From assembly GCA_964019055.1 (NCBI GenBank), contig OZ025206.1:17581291-17645290 (forward strand): 64,000 nucleotides of DNA, given 5' to 3'. The notes beneath the pieces were generated by a model, which ran no database searches, was not told the DNA's origin, and was given only the letters and a program-made list of their open reading frames with translations. Positions 27,801-39,800 of the stretch are shown here, piece by piece. Each line of letters begins with the position of its first letter. The first letter of the stretch is position 1. Source of the DNA: Anthopleura xanthogrammica (Eukaryota; Cnidaria; Anthozoa; Actiniaria; Actiniidae). Position numbers and translations under genes: made by a program.

Positions 27801-30800
27801 GACTGGAACATCAGCCCAAGAAGTGTCTGTCCCAGAAGATGTTGGTAATGTCAGAGCGCAATTCATAGAAAAGGGGCCGACAGCTCCAGTGCCCTTCGAA
27901 ATTATTGAGGATGGAAGTGTTAAACTACAGGTCAGAATACATGGAGTTCCAAAGCCTTCATTGGAATGGTTCAAAGATGGTGTGTCACTTGAATCATCTG
28001 ACCGTATAATCATTACTAGTGAAGACGATTTACACACAGTAATTATAAAGGAACCGACGATCAATGATACTGGAATGTACAAATGTGTGATCTCAAATAC
28101 TACTGGAAAAGCTACAAGGACATTTGATGTTGATATTGAAGCAGTAAAACCAAGTCATCAGGTTAAAGGTGCACTAAGTGAAGAGTTGATTTTGCCAAGA
28201 TTTATTGATGTTACCGAGGTTGAACCATACAGGGTAAGCTACGACGGAGATTTCACTTTAACGGTAAAGCTTTCCGGGTCTGGTAAAGTAGAATGGCAGA
28301 AAGATGGCAGGAAAATTATAGAAAGTCGAAAATACACAATGCGACAAGAAGGCGATCTGCACATGCTTACAATAAAACGTGCAACAGACCATGATCAAGG
28401 TATATACAAATGCATCGTTACCAACGAGGCTGGTGTTAATTCAAAATCGTTTGATGTCACTGTCGAAGATCTAAGACCATCTGTTCTTGAGAAGCGTCCA
28501 ACCAAAGAATATGTTTCGCCATATTTTATCGACAAAGATGTCACGTCCTTTAAAACAACGGATGATGGAGATGTAGTGCTTACTATTAAAGTGGGAGGTC
28601 ACCCAAATCCCGAGATAATGTGGTCTATAGATGACAAGGAAATAACTGAAAGCAAAAAGTTCCGTTTGAAATGTGTTGACAATGTGTATACACTTACAAT
28701 CAAAAGTCCAACAAAAACTGACCGAGGTACTTACAAATGTACTGCTTCAAACAAGGGCGGTGTCAGCGTTAAGAGATTTAACGTTGACATTGAATGGGAC
28801 GAGCCAACTAAGGAAACTCCTCTGGAGGTGAATTTACCAGTATTTGTGGAGGAGGGCGTTGTGCCATTCCAAGTAATGGACGACGGTAGCATTAAACTGA
28901 CTGTAAGAGTAGAAGGCAAGCCCACGCCAACCGTGAAATGGACCAAAGATGATCAAACAATCACTTCAGATGATCATTTCCAGGAAGAATATGTTGATGA
29001 TATGTACTATTTGATCATCAAGAATCCTTCTAAGCAGGACGAAGGAGTTTACAAGTGCACGATAAGTAACGATGTTGGAATTAATGTCAAAACATTTGAC
29101 GTGGATTTTGAATATGTCGGCCGTGAACCAGAACCGAGTCTAAAAGTAAAAACCACACAGGAGGAAAAAAGGATATTCATCGATGAAAACATAGTTCCCT
29201 TTGAAATGACAGACGAAGGAAATGTCAACCTTACGGTAAGAGTTGCCGATACCTCCAATACAGACATTGAGTGGTTAAAGGACAACGTCCCAATTCAACC
29301 AAGCAGTCGCTACAAATTTACGGAACGAGATGATACATTCACTCTTACCATAGTGTCACCGACGGCAGACGATAAGGGAACTTATAAGTGCACTGCCAGT
29401 ACACCCATTGGAACAGCAGTGAGGTCGTTTGACGTAGAAATCGAAGGCAAAGAAGAGCCATCATATCAGGCACAACCTGTGGAGGAACAAGCTGCACCAC
29501 AATTTGAAGACGATGCTAAAATAGTTCCTCTTCAAGTAACCGATGAAGGTGATCTAACCCTTACAGTAAAGGTAAAGGGCAAACCTGAAATTGAGTGGTC
29601 AAAGGGCGACAAAAGGTTAAAGCCAAGTGACAAAGTAATAATAACAGAGGAAAACGATACGTATTCATTGTTGATTAAGTCACCAACACCTGCCGATAAA
29701 GGAACATATAAATGCACTGCCAGCAATGATGGTGGTTCAAGTATACGAAGCTTCGATGTGGAAATTGAAGGGGAAGAGCCTGAAGAAACGGTACCAACAA
29801 AAACAATGGTCTTGTCAAAAGGACAGGAGCGCCCGATATTCATCGATAAAAAGGAAGAACCCATTAAAATAACTGATGATGGTGATTTAACACTCACAGC
29901 CATAGTCAAAGGTAAACCAAAGCCAGAGGTGAGTTGGACAAAAGATGACAAACCGGTAAGACCAAGTGATCGAACTGTCATCACTGAAACCGACGACACC
30001 TACACATTGACAATCAAATCTCCAACATCGGATGACAAGGGAACGTACAAGTGCACTGCTGCTAGTGACGTTGGAACAAGTATTCGAAGCTACGATGTGG
30101 AAATAGAAAAAGAAAAACCCATCGAAAAGGTACCAACTAAGGTAAAACGAGAACCCAAAAAGGATGAGCAACGGCCTGCATTCGTTGAAGAGAAAGTAGA
30201 ACCGTTGCAGGTAACTGACGAAGGAGACTTGCAATTGACGGCAATAGTGAAAGGGAAACCAAAGCCAGAGGTGACTTGGACTAAAGACGACAAACCCATA
30301 AGACCAAGTGATCGAACTGTCATCACTGAAACCGACGACACCTACACATTGGTAATAAAATCTCCGACATCGGATGACAAGGGAACGTACAAGTGCACTG
30401 CTGCTAGTGACGTTGGAACAAGTATTCGAAGCTACGATGTGGAAATAGAAAAAGATGAACCTACAGAAAAGGTACCAACTAAAATAAAACGAGAGCCCAA
30501 AAAGGATGAGCAACGGCCTGCATTCGTCGAAGAGAAAGTAGAACCGTTGCAGGTAACTGACGAAGGGGACTTGCAATTGACGGCAATAGTAAAAGGAAAA
30601 CCAAAGCCAGAAGTGAGTTGGACAAAAGATGACAAACCGGTAAGACCAAGTGATCGAACTGTCATCACTGAAACAGACGACACTTACACATTGACAATCA
30701 AATCTCCGACATCGGATGACAAGGGAACGTACAAGTGCACTGCTGCTAGTGACGTTGGAACAAGTATTCGAAGCTACGATGTGGAAATAGAAAAAGATGA

Positions 30801-33800
30801 ACCTACAGAAAAGGTACCAACTAAAATAAAACGAGAACCCAAAAAGGATGAGCAACGGCCTGCATTCGTTGAAGAGAAAGTAGAACCGTTGCAGGTAACT
30901 GACGAAGGGGACTTGCAATTGACGGCAATAGTGAAAGGGGAACCAAAACCAGAGGTGACTTGGACTAAAGACGACAAACCCATAAGACCAAGTGATCGAA
31001 CTGTCATCACTGAAACCGACGACACCTACACATTGGTAATAAAATCTCCGACATCGGATGACAAGGGAACGTACAAGTGCACTGCTGCTAGTGACGTTGG
31101 AACAAGTATTCGAAGCTACGATGTGGAAATAGAAAAAGATGAACCTACAGAAAAGGTACCAACTAAAATAAAACGAGAACCCAAAAAGGATGAGCAACGG
31201 CCTGCATTCGTCGAAGAGAAAGTAGAACCGTTGCAGGTAACTGACGAAGGGGACTTGCAATTGACGGCAATAGTCAAAGGGAAACCAAAGCCAGAAGTGA
31301 GTTGGACAAAAGATGACAAACCGGTAAGACCAAGTGATCGAACTGTCATCACTGAAACAGACGACACTTACACATTGACAATCAAATCTCCAACATCAGA
31401 TGACAAGGGAACGTACAAGTGCACTGCTGCTAGTGACGTTGGAACAAGTATTCGAAGCTACGATGTGGAAATAGAAAAAGATGAACCTACAGAAAAGGTA
31501 CCAACTAAGGTAAAACGAGAACCCAAAAAGGATGAGCAACGGCCTGCATTCGTTGAAGAGAAAGTAGAACCGTTGCAGGTAACTGACGAAGGAGACTTGC
31601 AATTGACAGCAATAGTAAAAGGGAAACCAAAGCCAGAGGTGACTTGGACTAAAGACGACAAACCCATAAGACCAAGTGATCGAACTGTCATCACTGAAAC
31701 CGACGACACCTACACATTGGTAATAAAATCTCCGACATCGGATGACAAGGGAACGTACAAGTGCACTGCTGCTAGTGACGTTGGAACAAGTATTCGAAGC
31801 TACGATGTGGAAATAGAAAAAGATGAACCTACAGAAAAGGTACCAACTAAAATAAAACGAGAACCCAAAAAGGATGAGCAACGGCCTGCATTCGTCGAAA
31901 AGAAAGTAGAACCGTTGCAGGTAACTGACGAAGGAGACTTGCAATTGACGGCAATAGTAAAAGGAAAACCAAAACCAGAGGTGACTTGGACAAAAGATGA
32001 CAAACCGATAAAACCAAGTGATCGAACTGTCATCACTGAAACCGACGACACCTACACATTGGTAATAAAATCTCCGACATCGGATGACAAGGGAACGTAC
32101 AAGTGCACTGCTGCTAGTGACGTTGGAACAAGTATTCGAAGCTACGATGTGGAAATAGAAAAAGATGAACCTACAGAAAAGGTACCAACTAAAATAAAAC
32201 GAGAACCCAAAAAGGATGAGCAACGGCCTGCATTCGTCGAAGAGAAAGTAGAACCGTTGCAGGTAACTGACGAAGGGGACTTGCAATTGACGGCAATAGT
32301 CAAAGGGAAACCAAAGCCAGAAGTGAGTTGGACAAAAGATGACAAACCGGTAAGACCAAGTGATCGAACTGTCATCACTGAAACAGACGACACTTACACA
32401 TTGACAATCAAATCTCCAACATCAGATGACAAGGGAACGTACAAGTGCACTGCTGCTAGTGACGTTGGAACAAGTATTCGAAGCTACGATGTGGAAATAG
32501 AAAAAGATGAACCTACAGAAAAGGTACCAACTAAGGTAAAACGAGAACCCAAAAAGGATGAGCAACGGCCTGCATTCGTTGAAGAGAAAGTAGAACCGTT
32601 GCAGGTAACTGACGAAGGAGACTTGCAATTGACAGCAATAGTAAAAGGGAAACCAAAGCCAGAGGTGACTTGGACTAAAGACGACAAACCCATAAGACCA
32701 AGTGATCGAACTGTCATCACTGAAACCGACGACACCTACACATTGGTAATAAAATCTCCGACATCGGATGACAAGGGAACGTACAAGTGCACTGCTGCTA
32801 GTGACGTTGGAACAAGTATTCGAAGCTACGATGTGGAAATAGAAAAAGATGAACCTACAGAAAAGGTACCAACTAAAATAAAACGAGAACCCAAAAAGGA
32901 TGAGCAACGGCCTGCATTCGTCGAAAAGAAAGTAGAACCGTTGCAGGTAACTGACGAAGGAGACTTGCAATTGACGGCAATAGTAAAAGGAAAACCAAAA
33001 CCAGAGGTGACTTGGACAAAAGATGACAAACCGATAAAACCAAGTGATCGAACTGTCATCACTGAAACCGACGACACCTACACATTGGTAATAAAATCTC
33101 CGACATCGGATGACAAGGGAACGTACAAGTGCACTGCTGCTAGTGACGTTGGAACAAGTATTCGAAGCTACGATGTGGAAATAGAAAAAGATGAACCTAC
33201 AGAAAAGGTACCAACTAAAATAAAACGAGAACCCAAAAAGGATGAGCAACGGCCTGCATTCATCGAAGAGAAAGTAGAACCGTTGCAGGTAACTGACGAA
33301 GGGGACTTGCAATTGACGGCAATAGTGAAAGGGAAACCAAAGCCAGAGGTGACTTGGACTAAAGACGACAAACCGATAAAACCAAGTGATCGAACTGTCA
33401 TCACTGAAACCGACGACACCTACACATTGGTAATAAAATCTCCGACATCGGATGACAAGGGAACGTACAAGTGCACTGCTGCTAGTGACGTTGGAACAAG
33501 TATTCGAAGTTACGATGTGGAAATAGAAAAAGAAGAACCTGAAAAACCAAAACCAAAAGAATCTTTCGTTATAGATCAACCAATCTCATTTTCGGTGGAA
33601 GTGGATGGAAGAAGTGGAGTAACTGAAAAATCTTCTTTCGAACAAGAAAGAGATATAGAAGAAAAGATTATTAGGTTACCAAGTAAGGTCGAAGAAAAAG
33701 GGGTTCAGAAAAAGGTACCTCAGGATACTGATAAAGTGAAACCCAAGCCTGATACTCAAGACATGCCCACTATAGAATTTACCATTCCTGAGTTGGCCAA

Positions 33801-36800
33801 AGAAGAAAAGAAGCCATCAAAACCCGAGGAGAAAGTAGAAGCAAAAGTAGTGTATGAAGAGAAACCTACCGTCGTAAAGAAGGTTGTTGATAAACCCGTT
33901 TACAAGGCTCCGGAGGAAGTGATGCCCACCATAGAATTTACCATCCCTGATGTGGGCAAAGAAGAAAAGAAGCCTTCAAAACCCGAGGAGAAAGTAAAAG
34001 CAAAAGAAGTGTATGAAGAGAAACCTACCGTCGTAAAGAAGGTTGTTGATAAACCCGTTTACAAGGCTCCTGAGGAAGAGATGCCCACCATAGAATTTAC
34101 CATCCCTGATGTGGGCAAAGAAGAAAAGAAGCCTTCAAAACTTGAGGAGAAAGAAAAGCCAGACGAGGTTTATGAAGAGAAACCTACCGTCGTAAAGAAG
34201 GTTGTTGATAAACCCGTGTATAAGGCTCCGGAGGAAGTGATGCCCACCATAGAATTTACCATCCCTGATGTTGGCAAAGAAGAAAAGAAGCCTTCAAAAC
34301 CCGAGGAGAAAGTAAAAGCAAAAGAAGTGTATGAAGAGAAACCTACCGTCGTAAAGAAGGTTGTTGATAAACCCGTTTACAAGGCTCCGGAGGAAGTGAT
34401 GCCCACCATAGAATTTACTATCCCTGATGTGGGCAAAGAAGAAAAGAAGCCTTCAAAACCTGAGGAAAAAGAAAAGCCAGACGTGGTTTATGAAGAGAAA
34501 CCTACCGTCGTAAAGAAGGTTGTTGATAAACCCGTGTACAAGGCTCCTGAGGAAGTGATGCCCACCATAGAATTTACCATTCCTGATGTGGGCAAAGAAG
34601 AAAAGAAGCCTTCAAAACCCGAGGAGAAAGTAAAAGCAAAAGAAGTGTATGAAGAGAAACCTACCGTCGTAAAGACGGTTGTTGATAAACCCGTTTACAA
34701 GGCTCCTGAGGAAGTGATGCCCACCATAGAATTTACCACCCCTGATGTGGGCAAAGAAGAAAAGAAGCCTTCAAAGCCCGAGGAGAAAGTAAAAGCAAAA
34801 GAAGTGTATGAAGAGAAACCTACCGTCGTAAAGACGGTTGTTGATAAACCCGTGTATAAGGCTCCGGAGGAAGTGATGCCCACTATAGAATTTACCATTC
34901 CTGATGTGGGTAAGGAAGAAAAGAAACCAAAGCTTGTGGAGAAAGAAAAGCCTAAAGAGGTTTATGAAGAAAAACCAACTGTTCTAAAGAAGGCTGAAAC
35001 AACCGAAACAGTACAAGTAACTGAGAATGGTGAATATGAGATTTCAATGAAAGTAACTGGTTTCGAAGATGAAACGGTAGAATTCAAGGTAGACGAGAAA
35101 AAGTACAAAAAGACCAAGATAGAAGATCAAGATTTAACTGTTATTGAAGCTCTATCAAAAGATGATCGCTCTTATAAAACCACTGAAGGTAGATTTGTTC
35201 TATTTGTTCTAAGGATCGGAGACTGTATGAAAGCAGCACTTGCATGAAGAAATAATTTTTGTATATTTTATAATTTACATGGAAGCAAGCGGCCTTTTTT
35301 TAAGTGATTGATTTTAGATAAATGTGGTTTTTTTTACTGTAAAATCAATCGATAGATCTAGAGTCTTAATGGAGTTAATTTGTATTGATAAGATAATTAA
35401 CGTTATTATACGTCAATGGATGATAATGGTAGATGATAATAGAGCGCCTTTTAAGTTTTTGCACTCCGGACAGCTCCTAGCCTGCGTGCAGTCCGATTAA
35501 CTCTGGTTAAAGTCGGGCTTCACGCAGGCTATAGAAAACTCTAGGCACGACACGTTTTTGGACACTTTTTCGCTGCTATCCATCAAGCTTGAAACGGTCT
35601 GAATGGTCCCCTTCACAGTTCCCTGTGCGATCTTGAAAGGTAGCTGTGCCTTTGCATCGGTGAGCTTGCGATGACCTTTTGAGATGGCGCAAGGGACTGT
35701 GAAGGGGACTATTAGTAATTTAGTGATTGAAGAAAACCAAAAACCCAGAGGTCTGGAAATTGTTGTTGCGCTCTAATGCCACTGCCCCTGCTGATCAACG
35801 CAGCACCTGTTTATTTACAAACTAGACTAAACAGTTATGGAGTATTTACAATTAATTTAGGTTTTTTGATTAATTACTCGAGCGCAATAAAAAGTGCTGG
35901 AATTAGTTAAAGTCAAATAAGTGAATATAAAATTTTACGGAGAGCGCCAGTAAAAGACATGTTTGTATCTGTCGGTCTGTCTGTCTGTAAGTTAAGTATA
36001 TTTTATATTTTATGAATTATTTTTTAAGTTCCAATTATCTTTTTAATTTAAACTTACCGTGTTTTAATAATCTTAACTTTGTTTTAGTGAGTAAACTATG
36101 TTCAATGAATAATATTCCTTACTCGTTAAACGTTTATTACTTAGGTATACAGCCCGTCCCTCAAATTACAGAGTATTCAAAAGAGGTTGAGGTGGTTGAA
36201 GGCTCATCAGTAACCATTCAGTGCAGTACTATTGGTGCTGAAGATGCAACCATTACATGGTTCAAGGACGACGAACCCCTGGAAGAGAGCCCTCGAATTA
36301 CGACCGATTTTGATGAAGGACTCTGTCTCTTAAGAATCGAAAGGGTTTCCCTTGAGGATGAGGCGGATTACAAGTGTCAGATTGAAAATGAGAGCGGAAT
36401 AACGTCAATGACGACGGAACTTATTGTCGAGGAAAGTGTGTCGATGCCGATTTTTAAGGAACCGTTGAGTTCTTTTCAGGTGATTGAAAGATCCATAGCA
36501 CGCTTTGATGTACGTGTAGCAGGGTATCCTATCCCAGTGGTCGAATGGTTTAAAGACGGACAGCAGCTGGAGGACATGGGCCGAGTGATAATAATTGATG
36601 ATGTCGATGACAAAGAGCCTGAATTATTTTCTCTTGTTATTGAAGACTGCAAACCGGAAGATACTGGAGAATACAAATGTATAGCTATGAACGAGGCAGG
36701 AAAGGCCGATTCGTCTTGCGTTTTAACGATTTCGCCATTTGAAGAACGTCCAGGTCTCACAGACATTGACGAAACCTCAGTAGACATTGAAGAAACATCA

Positions 36801-39800
36801 GAAGACATTGAAGAAACCTCAGAAGACATTGTAGAAACCCCAGTAGACATTGTAGAAGGCCAAGACCTAACACTGAAAGTAGAAATTACCGGTTCTCCTC
36901 AACCAGAGATAAAGTGGTACAAAGACGATAAACCAATTGCAGACGTAGAGCCATACAAGATCGAACAAAAGGGAGATGAGTATTTCTTGACAATCACTGA
37001 AGCCACACCCAATGACGAAGGGGTATACAAGTGCCTATCCAAAACAGATGATGAAACCATCGCAAGGAGTTTTAGTGTTTCTGTCGAAGGTATTTACGTC
37101 ACTGCTGATTATGTAATATTAATGTTAATAATTGTGTTTGAAATTTTCAGATTGATCTTATTGTTTTTATTTTGAAATTTAATATAATAGAAAAGCCAGA
37201 AGGTGCAGCCCCTGAGTTTTTCAAGCCACTTAAGGTCGTTGAAGTATATGAAAACGAATCAGTCCGCCTTGAATGTCGAGTAACAGGTACACCTAAGCCT
37301 AATATCACCTGGTACAGAAATGAAGACGTCCTAAAAGAAAGTGATCGAATAACGGCCGAATTTGATGGAGAACTTTGCTTGCTTGCAATCTCAAATACAG
37401 AGCTGGATGACGAAGCTGAATACAAATGTGAAGCTAGAAATGAATTTGGAAAGGCCACTACTATGGCAGAACTGCTTGTCAACGAAACTCCTGTCCCTAA
37501 GAGTCTGCCAGAATTTCCCATGAAGCAGGTTCAACCTGAGACTCCCTTGGAGACTAGTCCACCAGAGTTTAACGCCATAGATAAACAAGTGCCATTGGAA
37601 ATATCTGACGGTGGTGACGTAACGCTTGAAGTTCAAGTTACAGGAACACCCGAACCTACTGTGGAATGGTACAAAGACAACAAACCGATACAAAGATCTG
37701 ATAGATATTTGATCCAAAAGAAAGATGATACCCACAGTCTGATAATCAAAGGTGCTGGCCCTGAAGATTCTGGTCCTTACCAAGTGCGAACATACAACCC
37801 TGCAGGCAAAAACACCAGGACATTCAACGTCGACATTTCAGGTAAATAAAATTCACTACTCCCTACCCTTCCCATAACATGCATTGATCTCACAACAATT
37901 AAAACAATTCCCATATTATAATGCCATTGTATTTATCATGATAGTACTTTTTCTTGGTCTATGTCTTTTATGAGTAAGTTGATGAAATCGTGGGTGTCGG
38001 GGAAATGTCGAAAATTCCTTATAGTAACAGAGGCTCATATTGATGTTCTATTTTTGTAAATGGTTAAATTTCAATTCCTGTGTAGCATTGATGCCAGAAG
38101 GTGAAGCTCCAAGGTTCATTAAACCCCTAAAGTCTATCGATCTGGTCGAAGGAAGTAGACTGGATGTGGAAGTACGATACACCGGTTTGCCTAAACCGGA
38201 CATTGAGTGGTTCAGAAATGACAAGCCAATCAAGGAGGACAAACGTACTAAAATACGCCATGTTACTGAAGACACTTGTACGTTGGTAATCAGTGATTTA
38301 GTTATTGAGGATGAAGCTCCGTACAAATGTGTTATCACCAACTCGTTTGGCAAAGCTGTGTCTGAAGCTGAAATCGTGGTTCTTACAGGTAGGCTCTATG
38401 ATAAGGGGTGTTAAGTGCAGCATTCACTGGCAAAGGGCGTCGTTCTTATTTTATAACTATAAACATGAGAGTAATGAACTTATTATAAAAACCTGTTTGT
38501 TTCTTGTTACTTGCGTAGTGTCTGAGGCTGAAGATGAAGGACTTGCCCCAAGGTAAATACAATTTGTTAAGTACTTATGTTGAAGACATTCTCGGAAACC
38601 CCGCGATGAAGGGTCCATAAGTGGTCTGTAACGTCAGCCCAACACAGTCGAAGATGATTGATGATATAGTTTTTCTTCTGTTCTTAGTGTCCCCAAGAAA
38701 GAGCCTGAAGTAACCGAGGTTGAGGTCCCTGGAAAACTAAAGTTTGCGCCAATTGAACTTGCCATTGATGTTGACGAAGACAAGAAGCCAAAGAAGGAAG
38801 AGAAAATTGTATTCGATGTCGATGTTCCAGTCCAAAAAGAACCAGGAATTTCGGAGGTAGTTCTGCCAAAGGGAAAGCAAGAGTTCGCTCCTATTGAACT
38901 TGCCATTGATGTCGACAAAGACAAGAAGCCAAAGAAGGAAACTATTGTATTCGATGTTGATGTGCCAGTCCAAAAAGAACCAGGAATCTCGGAGGTAGTT
39001 CTCCCAAAGGGAAAGCAAGAGTTTGCCCCTGTTGAACTTGCTATTGATGTTGATAAAGACAAGCCAGTCTCAAGACCACAACCTGGAATTTCAGAAGTTG
39101 TTCTTCCAGCAGGAAAGCTAGAGTTCGCTCCAGTTGAACTAGCCATTGATGTTGATAAAGACAAGCCAAGAGAACACGAAACTCTTGAATTTGATGTGAA
39201 AGCACCGTCAAAAGAACCTAGCATTACAGAAGTAGTTATCCCTCAAGATCAACAGCCACAATTTGCTCCTGTCGAACTGGCTGTAGATTTTAAGAAAGAC
39301 AAGAAGCCCAAGCAGTTGGTATCAGAAGCGGGATTGCCCGCGGGCAAAGAACCTTTCAAGCCCGTAGAGATCTCGGTTGGATTTGGCGACAAAGAGAAAG
39401 AAACTGAGATTTCGACAATTGAAATCGTAACAGGTAAGCTGTATAGTATTGTTATCGACCTCGTCTTAGGTAAACGAACACGTTATTTTTTATTCTATAT
39501 AAATACAATTGAATATTTTTCTTTCAGATCTCAAGTCTGCACCATCAAAAAGAAAACCAGAATCTCCTCGTATAACAAAAGAGCTTCAAGAAGTTGAGGT
39601 TGACGAGGGACAGCCAGCAAAGATGGTCTTGGAATTTGTAAGCGAGAGTAAAACAAAAGTTGTATGGATGAAAGACGGTCATCCAGTCACTCCAGACAGT
39701 CGCGTGTCTATTATCACCGACAGCAAGAGCAGCACACTTACGATCACTGAGACAGACATTGAGGAAGATGAAGGCTTGTACATTTGCTTTGTTTCCAACG

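Larger units (their letters stand above)
35189..36144. other. Intron 30 with two hairpin elements
   Basis: 956 bp. It holds the 54-bp hairpin at 35478-35531, the element at 35605-35710, and a short (CTGT)n run at about 35972-35989. No coding sequence found. Confidence 0.75.

Noticed and set aside
29532..33579. Long minus-strand open frames (up to 457 codons) opposite the Ig array
   Set aside because: They repeat with the same 342-bp period as the + strand Ig units and are the antisense of a low-stop coding repeat. The + strand encodes recognisable Ig domains.
36145..36152. Acceptor ATACAG at 36152 for exon 31
   Set aside because: It would start in phase 0 and break the frame. TTAG at 36144 gives phase 1.
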